Shown here in pieces: positions 8,970-17,614 of a DNA stretch of 64,000 bases (position 1 is the first letter of the stretch; each line of letters starts with the position of its first letter). The notes beneath the pieces were generated by a model, which did not search any database, was not told where the DNA came from, and worked only from the letters and a program-made list of their open reading frames with translations. Position numbers and translations under genes: made by a program. The stretch is from Peredibacter sp045999315 (GTDB lineage Bacteria; Bdellovibrionota; Bacteriovoracia; Bacteriovoracales; Bacteriovoracaceae). The DNA lies in the NCBI RefSeq assembly GCF_045999315.1, contig NZ_CP174607.1, positions 3,224,001 through 3,288,000 on the forward strand, given 5' to 3'.

Positions 8970-9718
8970 AGTTTTTAGGAGTTCTTCTAATAGGATTAAC
9001 ATTTAATGTCCAAGCTAATTGGAGCACAGATATCATTTCTCATGCAAACTCTTTGTATCAACCAGTTTCATGGGCCACATTTGGTAAACCCATTAATTTT
9101 GAAATCTCAGAAGACCAGAGTGCTGGGGCCAGTGCCGATCATCAGTTTCAAGAATTAAAAGTTGTAGTGAACTCAGGACTCCTTTCATCCCCGAGGCTGA
9201 CTCCAGATGGTCTTCGCATGATCATTTGTCATGAGCTGGGACATCTCTTTGGAGGTGCTCCTCGTAAGAACATACCAATGGAATGGGAAGGTCCTGTTGC
9301 CCATGATGGAATGAGTTTTTTAAGTAGTGAAGGCCAGGCCGATTACTATGCGGGGCTTTCTTGTTTCAAAGAAATGATTAAACTCGCTGAGGGCGACAAT
9401 ATCATTCCGGCCAATATGGCCCGGATTGGACCAAATCTCAAAGCCAAGTGCGGTGATGATCAACTCTGTTTAAGGGGTGCTCTTGCGGGAGTTGATTTCT
9501 TAAATCTCAATTATGATTTTCCGATTTCTTGTGAAGTGAAAGACGAAGAAGAAACACCTGTTCTTATTCGAGATTCATATCCAGGAAGACAATGTCGTTT
9601 GGATACAATTGTTAGTGCTTCTGCTTGCAATGAGATGCAAAAGCTTAGTCTTGATTTTGATGATGCCTCTCAAAATGAATGTGAATCGAATCAGCGACCG
9701 CTGTGTTGGTATAAATAA
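8966..9718 (+). CDS. Secreted HExxH zinc metalloprotease-like protein, copy 2
   Basis: 250 residues from the ATG at 8966 (MKFLGVLLIGLTFNVQA signal peptide), the start that overlaps the preceding stop codon. The zinc motif is H89-E-L-G-H93 (CHELGHLFGGAP), followed by SSEGQADYYAG as in copy 1. The C-terminal half keeps the same layout (SYPGRQCRLDT in both copies, and a final CWxK), so the two arose by tandem duplication. Sequence outside the motifs has diverged considerably, which suggests an old duplication with different substrates rather than a recent copy. The gene ends in a strong terminator. Confidence 0.7.
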   Translation: MKFLGVLLIGLTFNVQANWSTDIISHANSLYQPVSWATFGKPINFEISEDQSAGASADHQFQELKVVVNSGLLSSPRLTPDGLRMIICHELGHLFGGAPRKNIPMEWEGPVAHDGMSFLSSEGQADYYAGLSCFKEMIKLAEGDNIIPANMARIGPNLKAKCGDDQLCLRGALAGVDFLNLNYDFPISCEVKDEEETPVLIRDSYPGRQCRLDTIVSASACNEMQKLSLDFDDASQNECESNQRPLCWYK

Positions 9719-9748
9719 AAACGGCCACAAATGTTGTGGCCGTTTTTT
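9718..9748 (+). terminator. Factor-independent terminator after the metalloprotease pair
   Basis: ACGGCCACAA, loop ATG, TTGTGGCCGT then TTTTT. It is a perfect 10-bp GC-rich stem with a T-tract, starting at the stop codon of the second metalloprotease gene. Confidence 0.9.
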
Positions 9749-9750
9749 GC

Positions 9751-9815
9751 GAATCTACGTTTTCGAAGTTTCCTTGACCAATGTCCCATCCTCTCAAATG
9801 GTCCATCGTAGATTC
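9751..9815 (+). other. Long-range inverted repeat between genes (possible structured RNA leader)
   Basis: GAATCTACG (9751-9759) is the exact reverse complement of CGTAGATTC (9807-9815). Inside, GACCA can pair with TGGTC, so the segment can fold as a two-stem structure. It sits after a terminator and about 130 bp before the next plus-strand start, so it could be a leader of that gene, a small RNA or chance. No known RNA family is recognised. Confidence 0.3.
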
Positions 9816-9944
9816 AACTTCATTCTATGAAACCCCAGTCACTTTCAACAGCTTCTTATCCTTAATAATTTCATTAGGATACCTCATCTAATCATAAAGA
9901 TAATTCCTGGTTAAATATTCAGAGAAAGAGTGTCGAGATAGTCT

Positions 9945-10571
9945 ATGATGACTAATTCTCTAATCCAGGGTGGGATTTCCGAAGTTTTAGAACGACCAAA
10001 TCCTATCGTCACATTTGCGAAAGTCTGGGCCGAAGGCCGCTATTGGGAACCGAAATTCGGTGACCGTCATGCCCTATTATTACTGCGAAGAAATATGCCT
10101 GATAAAGTTTCTTTTGTTCGCGCTTATCGCGGCTTTCGGGCCAGTGGCGCCAAAGAAGAAAAAGAATTAGGTGAAGGTCGAGCATTCCTCCGATGGTTAC
10201 AACGTCACGAAATCTCCGTCGATTGGAAAGAGAGAGATTTTGAACCTCATCCCTTCTTCAGTCATCCTCATGCACCTAAACACGATCCTAACGATGAAAT
10301 GGCCGAAGGTCTAAGCTTCGCCATTAAACCAGTTGAAGTCTCCGGGAGAAAGGTAAAACTCTATGTGGGCGACGATGATATGCTGAACCTTCTCAGCATG
10401 CCCTATGGTAACGATAAAGATTTTTTGGAACTAGTCATGAGATATGTCGCTCAGAGATTTGAGTGGGAAGGTTGGAGAGCTCCAGCGCCTCCCTTCCTTG
10501 ATTGGGTCAAGTCACAAGGAATGAGACCGGTGTTTGTACCAGGGCAACTTGGATTCCAACCTACATTTTAG
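9945..10571 (+). CDS. Conserved-looking hypothetical protein
   Basis: 208-residue soluble protein with no signal peptide, membrane segment or motif that I recognise. It is rich in Trp, Arg, Phe and Pro (for example APAPPFLDWV near the end) and has a His/Pro stretch near residue 105 (HPFFSHPHAPKHDP) that might bind metal. It is a complete frame with good codon use, starting at tandem ATGs (9945 and 9948), flanked by hairpins and apparently monocistronic. No function is proposed. Confidence 0.6.
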   Translation: MMTNSLIQGGISEVLERPNPIVTFAKVWAEGRYWEPKFGDRHALLLLRRNMPDKVSFVRAYRGFRASGAKEEKELGEGRAFLRWLQRHEISVDWKERDFEPHPFFSHPHAPKHDPNDEMAEGLSFAIKPVEVSGRKVKLYVGDDDMLNLLSMPYGNDKDFLELVMRYVAQRFEWEGWRAPAPPFLDWVKSQGMRPVFVPGQLGFQPTF

Positions 10572-10575
10572 AAAT

Positions 10576-10606
10576 AAAAAAAGGCCACGAGCGACGTGAC
10601 CTTTTT
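10576..10606 (+). terminator. Probable terminator after the hypothetical gene
   Basis: Stem GGCCACG against CGTGACC with one mismatch, preceded by an A-run and followed by TTTTT. It resembles a degenerate version of the terminator at 9718-9748. Confidence 0.55.
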
Positions 10607-10808
10607 CCGGCGCATCTTCGGAATTGGGTCTAACCCTTTTCTTCCAATGGTTCCGGCATGAACAAATTTTAAGACCTCACACTCCGCGATGGAAGAGTGA
10701 ATCATCCAAATTTCGTCTTAAGATTGACTGAATTTCATCTCTCAAATTTGCAAAATGCAGAAGACCTCCGCTACAAAATTGCATCGCAAAAAGCTGCGGA
10801 GGATCTTC

Positions 10809-11867
10809 ATGATAAGACTCTTTATACTGCTGCTGTTTCTCTTAGGATGTGGAAAGCCCATCACCGAATCAAATGAAAAGGATAAAACGAAAAATGCCCT
10901 TAAAGAAGGCGTGATAGAAGGTCGTTATCTTGATCAAAACATGTTCATGAACTTTAATTACCTGCCAATGACAGGAGAAATTAAAGACCAAAAAAAATTC
11001 TGGTCAGGAGATTCGTGGAGACTCAAATTTGGATCAGTTAATTATCGCTGGAACTCACCCAACCATGAAACTCGTCATTATACTTCTCCCCACCCACGAG
11101 ACTTAAAAAAGTATTCATTAGAGGACTTAAAACAACTCTCACCCACAGAGAAATATGATCTATGGCTTGGCCGCTATGACTATTTTCTAAAAAATCTGGT
11201 TGAAAGTTATTTACCTGAACGACCCCTCGACTGGGAAGGACTTTGTCACGGTTGGTCTGGGGCCAGCATGAATCACAGTGAGCCAACACCCAAAACCATG
11301 ATGAATCCTGATGGAATTCTTATTCCTTTTGGATCAGCGGACATTAAGGCCCTGCTTACTTACTACTATTCACTTGAGACTGTGCCGGACACTTTCCAAC
11401 TCGGACGTCGCTGTGAACGCTATAAACTCTTAGATGACGACAATTGCAATGAAGACTTAACTCCAGTTGATTTTCACACCGTCATCGCAAACAAACTGGG
11501 CCTTCGTGGCGAAAGTTTTATCATGGACATTGATCGTTATCTTGAAGTGTGGAACCACCCGATCATTTCATTCAAAAGTGAGATCATAAAAGACATCAGA
11601 AAAAAAGGAAGAAACAGAAAAGTGACTCTAAGGACTTCGCTCTACTATGTGGATGTCACTCTCAAGAACTCCTGGACTCCCACCATCGGCACCCTCGCCC
11701 ATATCATTTCCAAGCAACAACTTGAGTACGAGCTAGAACTCACTCCCAGTGGCAATATGATTGATGGGAAATGGATATCAAGAGATCGTCCGGATTTTAT
11801 TTGGACGATGAATAAGGTCGAGAAATTTACGGGATATTTATCAGGACTGAATGAATTAATTAAATAA
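10809..11867 (+). CDS. Transglutaminase-elicitor-like (GP42-type) lipoprotein
   Basis: 352 residues from the ATG at 10809, chosen for its GGAGGA ribosome binding site and because it starts a clean lipoprotein signal (LFLLGC lipobox). A longer upstream frame adds a charged extension ahead of the signal and is rejected. The motifs LSPTEKYDLWLG and DWEGLCHGWS (presumed nucleophile Cys146) and the segment IPFGSADIKALLTYYY match the second copy at 47222-48886. They resemble the Cys-dependent transglutaminase family first described as the Phytophthora GP42 elicitor. Enzymes of this type crosslink glutamine to lysine or act as related acyl transferases or proteases. Activity here is inferred from the motif only. 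It is shorter than its paralogue. Confidence 0.6.
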   Translation: MIRLFILLLFLLGCGKPITESNEKDKTKNALKEGVIEGRYLDQNMFMNFNYLPMTGEIKDQKKFWSGDSWRLKFGSVNYRWNSPNHETRHYTSPHPRDLKKYSLEDLKQLSPTEKYDLWLGRYDYFLKNLVESYLPERPLDWEGLCHGWSGASMNHSEPTPKTMMNPDGILIPFGSADIKALLTYYYSLETVPDTFQLGRRCERYKLLDDDNCNEDLTPVDFHTVIANKLGLRGESFIMDIDRYLEVWNHPIISFKSEIIKDIRKKGRNRKVTLRTSLYYVDVTLKNSWTPTIGTLAHIISKQQLEYELELTPSGNMIDGKWISRDRPDFIWTMNKVEKFTGYLSGLNELIK

Positions 11868-12316
11868 GAGGCCACCCTGCAGATGGCCCCTGGAGCTTGG
11901 ATCAAAAATTATTCTGCTTCCAGTGTGCAAGATTCAGAGGCATCTGAGCTTGTGTTACCAGAATTGTCGTCCGCTGCCTTTGACACATTTAAGTGGAGGG
12001 CAAGGAGACTGCCCACTGTTAGAAGCAAAAAATTTTTCCAAAGTGTTGATTTACGTTCCATCCTAGAACCTCCAAGTTCTATTGATTTAAGATTCGTTCA
12101 TTTTGAAGGGCAGATAATCTTCAGACAACCCTAATGAATCCGAGGTTTAAATTTTTTGTGAAGGTTGAAATGATCTTCAGGACTTAAAAAATTCGACTGA
12201 TTAAATAGGCCCGCCTCCACACTCTTTTTTCAATGAAAATCAGAATAGAACGAAGAGACCAAAATACTTTGGTCGAACCTCTGAATGAATAATTCTTGAA
12301 GTTAATAAGAAGATAA

Positions 12317-12346
12317 AAAAAATGGTCATCTTTGATGACCATTTTT
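12317..12346 (+). terminator. Terminator of an unassigned transcript
   Basis: AAAAATGGTCATC, loop TTT, GATGACCATTTTT is a perfect stem with flanking A and T runs, so it can work on both strands. No gene ends nearby on the plus strand, so it may end a small RNA. Confidence 0.7.
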
Positions 12347-12431
12347 CCAGTCTGCCCTCAGAAAAGTATTACCTTTTCTTTTGCATAGATTTAAGGCGCT
12401 GCCCTTAAATCCCCGGTGAAGTCATTATAAC

Positions 12432-12461
12432 AAAGACCACTCCCAGACTGGGAGTGGTCTT
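12432..12461 (-). terminator. Terminator downstream of folA
   Basis: AAGACCACTCCCAG and CTGGGAGTGGTCTT form a near-perfect 14-bp stem 20 bp past the folA stop codon. The T-tract on the minus strand is short. Confidence 0.75.
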
Positions 12462-12480
12462 ATTCTAAATGTTTTTAAAG

Positions 12481-12972
12481 TTAGCGGCGGTCAAGCACCT
12501 GAAAAGTGAAATCGTGATCGTTGTCGGCGTTTTTTGAAAAGCTTTGCTCAGAAATTTTCTTCCAGTTCTTAAGAGATAGCTGAGGAAAAAACACGTCTCC
12601 TTTGACTTCACCTTTTACTTCTGTGAGATAAATTCGATCAACTAACGAGAGAGCGTATTTGTAGATTTTTTCTCCGCCAATGATAAACAGTTCAGTTTCA
12701 CCGTTTCTTTCGGCCTGCTTGATGGCGCGAAAAATCGAAGTGAACCAGAACACACTTTCTTGATTTGCTCTTGGCTCAGAGGAAATCACCAGACTCATTC
12801 TTCCAGGAAGTGGTTTTCCGATTGATTCGAAAGTTTTTCTCCCCATAAGAATATGGTGACCCATCGTGATCTTTTTAAAGTTCTGAAGGTCCTCTTTAAG
12901 ATGCCAAGGAAGCTTATTATTCAAACCAATGGCATTGTTCTCAGCTTTTGCCACAATAAGTGAAATTCTCAT
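12481..12972 (-). CDS. folA: Dihydrofolate reductase
   Basis: 163-residue NADPH-dependent enzyme reducing dihydrofolate to tetrahydrofolate, with the usual family length. Conserved segments are the N-terminal strand (ISLIVAKAENNAIG), NKLPWHLKEDL (substrate pocket, with the active-site acidic residue in the KEDL helix), MGRKTFESIGKPLPGR (cofactor binding) and FIIGGEKIYKYAL. It lies one base after thyA on the same strand. Pairing thymidylate synthase, which produces dihydrofolate, with the recycling reductase is a common operon arrangement. Confidence 0.97.
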   Translation of the reverse strand: MRISLIVAKAENNAIGLNNKLPWHLKEDLQNFKKITMGHHILMGRKTFESIGKPLPGRMSLVISSEPRANQESVFWFTSIFRAIKQAERNGETELFIIGGEKIYKYALSLVDRIYLTEVKGEVKGDVFFPQLSLKNWKKISEQSFSKNADNDHDFTFQVLDRR

Positions 12973-12973
12973 T

Positions 12974-13768
12974 TTACACCGCCACTGGAGCTTTAATGTG
13001 TGGATGGGCCTGATAGTTCACAAGTTCAAAGTCCTCAAACTTGAAAGAGAAAATATCTTTCACATCTGGATTGATCTTAATTTGCGGAAGAGCGTAAGGA
13101 GTACGCTTCAACTGCTCTTGAGTTTGCTCAAGGTGATTGATGTACAAGTGAGCATCACCAAAAGTGTGAACGAAGTCACCCACACCAAGACCACAAACCT
13201 GCGCCACCATATGAGTGAGGAGAGCGTAGCTCGCGATATTGAATGGAACTCCCAGAAAGATGTCCGCTGAGCGCTGATACAACTGACAAGAGAGTTTGTT
13301 ATTCGCTACGTAGAACTGAAACATCGTGTGACAAGGAGGCAGGGCCATATTGTCGACATCAGACACGTTCCAAGCATTCACAATCAAGCGACGCGAGTCT
13401 GGATTTTTCTTAATCATGTCGATGAGATTTTTAATCTGATCAACAGTGCGGCCATCGTGAGTTTTCCAGCTTCTCCATTGAACGCCGTAAACCGGCCCAA
13501 GGTTACCGTTCTCATCGGCCCATTCATTCCAAATCGAAACGCCGTTGTCTTTGAGATATTTGATGTTGGATTCACCCATTAAGAACCAAAGGAGCTCATG
13601 GATGATTGATTTCATGTGACACTTTTTAGTCGTAACGAGAGGAAAACCTTCGTTAAGATTAAAGCGCATTTGATGTCCGAAAACAGATAGGGTTCCTGTG
13701 CCGGTGCGATCTTCTTTTTTCACACCTTCACTCAGCACTCTTTGCATGAGTTCGTGGTATTGTTTCAT
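12974..13768 (-). CDS. thyA: Thymidylate synthase (ThyA type)
   Basis: 264 residues, the same length as the E. coli enzyme, with the catalytic cysteine at C146 in PPCHTMFQFYV. It converts dUMP and methylene-tetrahydrofolate into dTMP and dihydrofolate. Other family motifs are RTGTGTLSVFG, SRRLIVNAWN, QLYQRSADIFLGVPFNI and HTFGDAHLYINH. The start follows a strong GGAGGGG site. A sigma70-like promoter lies upstream, and folA follows one base later. Confidence 0.98.
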   Translation of the reverse strand: MKQYHELMQRVLSEGVKKEDRTGTGTLSVFGHQMRFNLNEGFPLVTTKKCHMKSIIHELLWFLMGESNIKYLKDNGVSIWNEWADENGNLGPVYGVQWRSWKTHDGRTVDQIKNLIDMIKKNPDSRRLIVNAWNVSDVDNMALPPCHTMFQFYVANNKLSCQLYQRSADIFLGVPFNIASYALLTHMVAQVCGLGVGDFVHTFGDAHLYINHLEQTQEQLKRTPYALPQIKINPDVKDIFSFKFEDFELVNYQAHPHIKAPVAV

Positions 13769-13798
13769 CTGCCCCTCCGTGTGTGTTTGTGTATTAAA

Positions 13799-13828
13799 AG
13801 AATACCAAACATACTAGGGATTGATCAA
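13799..13828 (-). promoter_or_regulatory. Sigma70-like promoter of thyA-folA
   Basis: On the minus strand TTGATC (13828-13823) and TATTCT (13804-13799) are separated by 18 bp, about 30 bp upstream of the thyA start. It is a good consensus match, with no experimental support. Confidence 0.5.
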
Positions 13829-13857
13829 CAACACCCGAACGACAATCTTTTGACAGC

Positions 13858-14619
13858 CTATTTAGTGTTTTTCTTCTTCGCATAGTCCATCATGATTTTT
13901 TCACAACGGTCCATGGTCTCTTGACCCATTTCAAACGTTTTCATGCCTTTGATTTCATTTTCAATCAGCTCGAAAAGTTCAAAATCAATGAATGGAGTAA
14001 CTTTTCCGCTCTGGTATTCACGCTCTTTCTCACCATAAAGGCCCAAGAACGTCTCATCTCTAAACCATAGTTCTTTATTGGCCTTTTGAAGAGCATCTAG
14101 GGTCTCTGCGGCCGGTTTTCGTTGAATGAATTCAAAGAACATCGCACTTGAGCGAATTCCCGGATAATACCACTCACCCGAGAACACCTGGATAAGATCT
14201 TCGTCCTCGTCTTTTAGAATAGGAGTAATAAAATTCACACCACGCTCAGTGGCAAATTTATGAAAGGCCAGTAGATCATTAGTTCTGAGGGCCATGTGCT
14301 GATAAAGAGCAGCGGCATTGTGAGAATCTAGCATCTCACGCACGTGAGACGGCTGGCTCATCGGTTCTGACGGCTGAACGATTGCCACGATAGTTTTATT
14401 TTTGGCCTTATCGTCTTTATTGGCCTCACCCAGCTTGGCCGCGAAAGTCAGAGACTTCTCGCCTTCACCTGGAATCCATTCTTTTCTTTTGTCATACAGA
14501 ATATCTTCCGGACGCACGCCGAAAATCACATTAAAAATCACATAGGCCACGTGATAAAGACGAGGCTGAAGGAGAAGAGTCATGTGATCGATTTGAAAGT
14601 TCTGAAATGAGTGCTTCAT
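13858..14619 (-). CDS. VOC-superfamily protein resembling 4-hydroxyphenylpyruvate dioxygenase
   Basis: 253 residues from the ATG at 14617-14619, which has an AAGGTAG site. A TTG 21 bp upstream is rejected. The metal ligand pattern of vicinal-oxygen-chelate enzymes is visible: His in IDHMTLLL, His in YQHMALRT and Glu in AMFFEFIQR. The spacing and the FxFIxR ending resemble the C-terminal catalytic half of HPPD/HMS dioxygenases. It is shorter than true HPPD (about 350 residues), so tyrosine catabolism is not assured. It stands alone, with no hmgA or other tyrosine-pathway neighbours. Confidence 0.6.
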   Translation of the reverse strand: MKHSFQNFQIDHMTLLLQPRLYHVAYVIFNVIFGVRPEDILYDKRKEWIPGEGEKSLTFAAKLGEANKDDKAKNKTIVAIVQPSEPMSQPSHVREMLDSHNAAALYQHMALRTNDLLAFHKFATERGVNFITPILKDEDEDLIQVFSGEWYYPGIRSSAMFFEFIQRKPAAETLDALQKANKELWFRDETFLGLYGEKEREYQSGKVTPFIDFELFELIENEIKGMKTFEMGQETMDRCEKIMMDYAKKKNTK

Positions 14620-14714
14620 AGTACTACCTTTTAATAACAATAAATTGGCATTAGCTTAGACTGAACGGCAGAGAATTTAAACCGATTTTGGCGCCAAAAA
14701 AATGACAAAAATCA

Positions 14715-16667
14715 CTATTCGTAACGTAAGGCTTCAATAGGATGAAGTTTTGAGGCCGTTCGGGCCGGATAGACCCCAAAAAGAAGTCCAATAACGAGAG
14801 AAAACACGAAAGAAATGACCACACTCATTAGAGAAATTGAGGTGGACCAACCAGAAAACGCATTCAGAACGACGGCGAAAGTCACACCAGTGAGAATCCC
14901 CATGACTCCCCCAACAATGCCCACCACAACGGACTCCACCAGGAATTGATTCAAAATATCTTTACCAGTTGCTCCCACGGCCTTTCTAAGCCCAATTTCC
15001 TTGGTTCGCTCTTTCACTGAAACCAGCATGATGTTCATGATTCCAATACCACCTACCACAAGAGAAATGGCGGCAATGACCGTGAGAAGAACAGTCATGG
15101 TTTGAGTACTCGCCTCAATTGCCTTTTTCATGTCGGCCATGTTCCATACACGGAAGGCCTCTTCTTGAGACGCGATTGGGATTTTATGGCGATTATTAAG
15201 AAATGTTCTGATCTCCTCTTCTAAACCTGTTGTGTCTGTCTCAGCTGCGATCTGTACATCAATCGAATCAATGGTTGTGCGACCGAAAAGACGGCGCTTG
15301 GCCGTTTCAATTGGAACTAGGATCACATCGTCCTGATCGCGAAAACCACTGGAACCTTTTTCTTCTAAGAGACCTACTACTTGGAAATTGGTTTTATTGA
15401 TTTTAATGAACTCTCCCAGAGCGTTTTTCCCTCCGAAAAGTTCGCGGTAAACAGTCGCACCAATCAAAGCGACACGAGCACGTTTACGATTTTCTTCCTC
15501 AGAAAAACGTCGCCCTTCCATGACCTTCATCGAACGAAGATCAAAATATTCCTGGCCCACACCAAGGACTGATGAGTTCCAATTTTTATTTTTATAAACG
15601 ACTTGTCCGCGTCCCTCTAAACTTGATGCCGCATCCACAATCTGAGGAAATTTATTTCGAATAGCGTCTGCATCTTCCTCATAAAGGAGAGCTGTGGCAC
15701 CGGCCTGAGAGGCGGCACCGGCCGATCTCATGACACCGGTTCGAACCATCAGAAGATTGGCCCCCATACTCGAAAGCTGAGACTCAATCGCCTTCTGAGC
15801 ACCGGTCCCAATCGCCATCATGGTCACCACTGATGCTACACCGATGAGAACACCTAACACCGAAAGAAATGTTCTAATCTTATTCGACATGAGTTGCTTC
15901 ATGCCTTGGCGAAAGTGTTCTTCCAGAGAAAGCACTCCATGCTTTTTCTCTTTAAGTGAAACTTCGATTTCTGGTTTTTTAGGCAAAGGTTTATTACGAG
16001 TATCCGAGAGGATTTTCCCGTCGCGCATTCTGATAATGCGATTACTCTGCTCCCCGATTTCATCTTCATGAGTCACCATCACAATCGTCATGCCCATGGC
16101 ATTTAACTCGCGAAGGATCTCCATCACCTGTTTTTCACTCTGAGAATCAAGGTTCCCGGTGGGTTCATCCGCCAAGATGAGTTTGGGTTTATTAATCAGC
16201 GCACGAGCAATCGCCACACGCTGCTGCTGACCTCCGGACATTTCACGCGGCAGATGGTCCGCGCGAGTCTCGAGTCCCACTCGACTTAATAAGTGATGGG
16301 ATTTTTCTTTTTCGATTTTCCCTTCTGAATACAAAAGAGGCAGCGCCACGTTTTCCGCAGCATCAAAGTAAGAAAGAAGATTAAACTGTTGAAAGATAAA
16401 ACCCAATTCGTGCCGACGAAAAAGGGCCAGTTCATCTTCATTGTAATTTGAAATATCACGGCCATCAAAAATGTATTGGCCAGAAGTCGATACATCTAAG
16501 CAACCAATGAGATTCATGAGAGTGGATTTTCCGGAACCAGACGGCCCCATGATCGCCACAAAATCTCCTTCATCAATTTTAAGAGACACGTGATCCAGCA
16601 CCGTGAGTTTGTTCTCACCCATGGTGTAGACTTTCGTAATGTCCTTAAGCTCGATGAGTGTGCTCAA
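14715..16667 (-). CDS. macB: MacB-like ABC transporter, fused ATPase and permease
   Basis: 650 residues. The N-terminal ATPase has Walker A GPSGSGKST, signature MSGGQQQRVAIARAL and Walker B LILADEP. The C-terminal half begins with one membrane helix near residue 270, then a large periplasmic domain and three C-terminal helices (MacB_PCD and FtsX domains). Together with MacA and TolC it would form a mechanotransmission exporter for peptides, toxins, siderophores or lipoprotein-like substrates. It starts with TTG overlapping the macA stop codon (16664-16667), so the genes are translationally coupled. Confidence 0.93.
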   Translation of the reverse strand: MSTLIELKDITKVYTMGENKLTVLDHVSLKIDEGDFVAIMGPSGSGKSTLMNLIGCLDVSTSGQYIFDGRDISNYNEDELALFRRHELGFIFQQFNLLSYFDAAENVALPLLYSEGKIEKEKSHHLLSRVGLETRADHLPREMSGGQQQRVAIARALINKPKLILADEPTGNLDSQSEKQVMEILRELNAMGMTIVMVTHEDEIGEQSNRIIRMRDGKILSDTRNKPLPKKPEIEVSLKEKKHGVLSLEEHFRQGMKQLMSNKIRTFLSVLGVLIGVASVVTMMAIGTGAQKAIESQLSSMGANLLMVRTGVMRSAGAASQAGATALLYEEDADAIRNKFPQIVDAASSLEGRGQVVYKNKNWNSSVLGVGQEYFDLRSMKVMEGRRFSEEENRKRARVALIGATVYRELFGGKNALGEFIKINKTNFQVVGLLEEKGSSGFRDQDDVILVPIETAKRRLFGRTTIDSIDVQIAAETDTTGLEEEIRTFLNNRHKIPIASQEEAFRVWNMADMKKAIEASTQTMTVLLTVIAAISLVVGGIGIMNIMLVSVKERTKEIGLRKAVGATGKDILNQFLVESVVVGIVGGVMGILTGVTFAVVLNAFSGWSTSISLMSVVISFVFSLVIGLLFGVYPARTASKLHPIEALRYE

Positions 16668-17614
16668 CGTCTGCCTCTCCCACCGCGCCCTTGTGGCATA
16701 AAGGGATTCTTCGCCTGCTGCTTCCCTTTAAGAGCGAGACTTCGAATCAGGATGGTCTCTCCTTCCAGGGGTCCTTTCACCACTTCGGCCATGCGACCAT
16801 TATCAAGACCCAATTCAATCGGAACAGAAGTAATTTTCTCACCTTGTTTTATTTCGACAAACTTTCCTTCATCCGTGGAAGTCACCGCGGCCAGTGGAAC
16901 AATCAGAACATCTTTTTTGTCCTGAACCACAATATTCACATTCGCAGTCATCCCACTTCGCATGAAATCCGGCACTTCATCCGGAAGAACATCCACTACA
17001 TAAGTAGTCACGTTATTGGTGACTGTTGAATCATAGGCCACGTGAACCACTTTCCCTCTCACAGGATTTTGTGGATAGGCATCCAAAGTAATAAGAGCGC
17101 GCTGACCATTTTTGACTTGAGCAATATCGGTTTCATCCACTTGAGTTTTCACCGTCAGGCGATCGGCCATCGTGAAGATCACATCGGTGGGAGTAAAACT
17201 CTGGCCCGTTTCCATGCTTCTTAAAATGAGCGTTCCATTAATCGGAGCAATCACTGGAGTTGGTTTATATAGATCCTGCCAACGCTTAAATTCCTTATCA
17301 CCTTTGGTGCGAACAGAGTCCAAAAGCGCCGCTCGCTCCGTTGAACTGGTCCAAGCAAGAATGTCCCCACGTTTAAGGACGTCCCCTTCCTTCACCAGGA
17401 TTTCTTCAATTCTTCCGGCCACTGGAGACTTAATCTCCAAACGGTTTTGTGGGCTCACTGTTGCTGTAGAGTCTACAGTGACTTTAAGATCACCTTTTTT
17501 GATTTGAACAGGAGTGAAAACATACTCTTCACCGGTCTTACGAGAGAAATAAAAAACTCCGCCTCCCGCGAGAGCAACAATCACAACCAAGAGGGCAATG
17601 AGCTTCTTGTTCAT
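16664..17614 (-). CDS. macA: MacA-like periplasmic adaptor (membrane fusion protein)
   Basis: 316 residues: an N-terminal membrane anchor (LIALLVVIVALAGGGVFYF), biotinyl-lipoyl-like half-motifs (VAGRIEEILVKEGDVLKRGD), a short coiled-coil hairpin and beta-barrel domains. The tail after residue 300 is basic and Gly/Arg-rich (GRGGRGRR). The hairpin is much shorter than in E. coli MacA (371 residues). It overlaps tolC upstream by 4 bp and macB downstream by 4 bp, forming one export operon. Confidence 0.9.
   Translation of the reverse strand: MNKKLIALLVVIVALAGGGVFYFSRKTGEEYVFTPVQIKKGDLKVTVDSTATVSPQNRLEIKSPVAGRIEEILVKEGDVLKRGDILAWTSSTERAALLDSVRTKGDKEFKRWQDLYKPTPVIAPINGTLILRSMETGQSFTPTDVIFTMADRLTVKTQVDETDIAQVKNGQRALITLDAYPQNPVRGKVVHVAYDSTVTNNVTTYVVDVLPDEVPDFMRSGMTANVNIVVQDKKDVLIVPLAAVTSTDEGKFVEIKQGEKITSVPIELGLDNGRMAEVVKGPLEGETILIRSLALKGKQQAKNPFMPQGRGGRGRR

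Larger units (their letters stand above)
11868..12480. other. 613-bp region without a supported gene; several hairpins
   Basis: Between the lipoprotein gene and folA I see no convincing coding frame. An 83-codon frame at 11883-12134 has no ribosome binding site, signal or family resemblance. The region holds a GACCAAA/TTTGGTC hairpin (12257-12274), two terminators (listed separately) and a 9-bp hairpin GATTTAAGG/CCTTAAATC (12388-12411). The spacing would allow one or two small transcripts ending at about 12346. Confidence 0.5.

Noticed and set aside
11883..12134. 83-codon open frame after the lipoprotein gene
   Set aside because: No ribosome binding site, signal or recognisable pattern; composition looks random, and the region carries hairpins instead.
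13858..14619. True 4-hydroxyphenylpyruvate dioxygenase
   Set aside because: Too short, and no tyrosine-catabolic neighbours. Only VOC-superfamily membership is supported.
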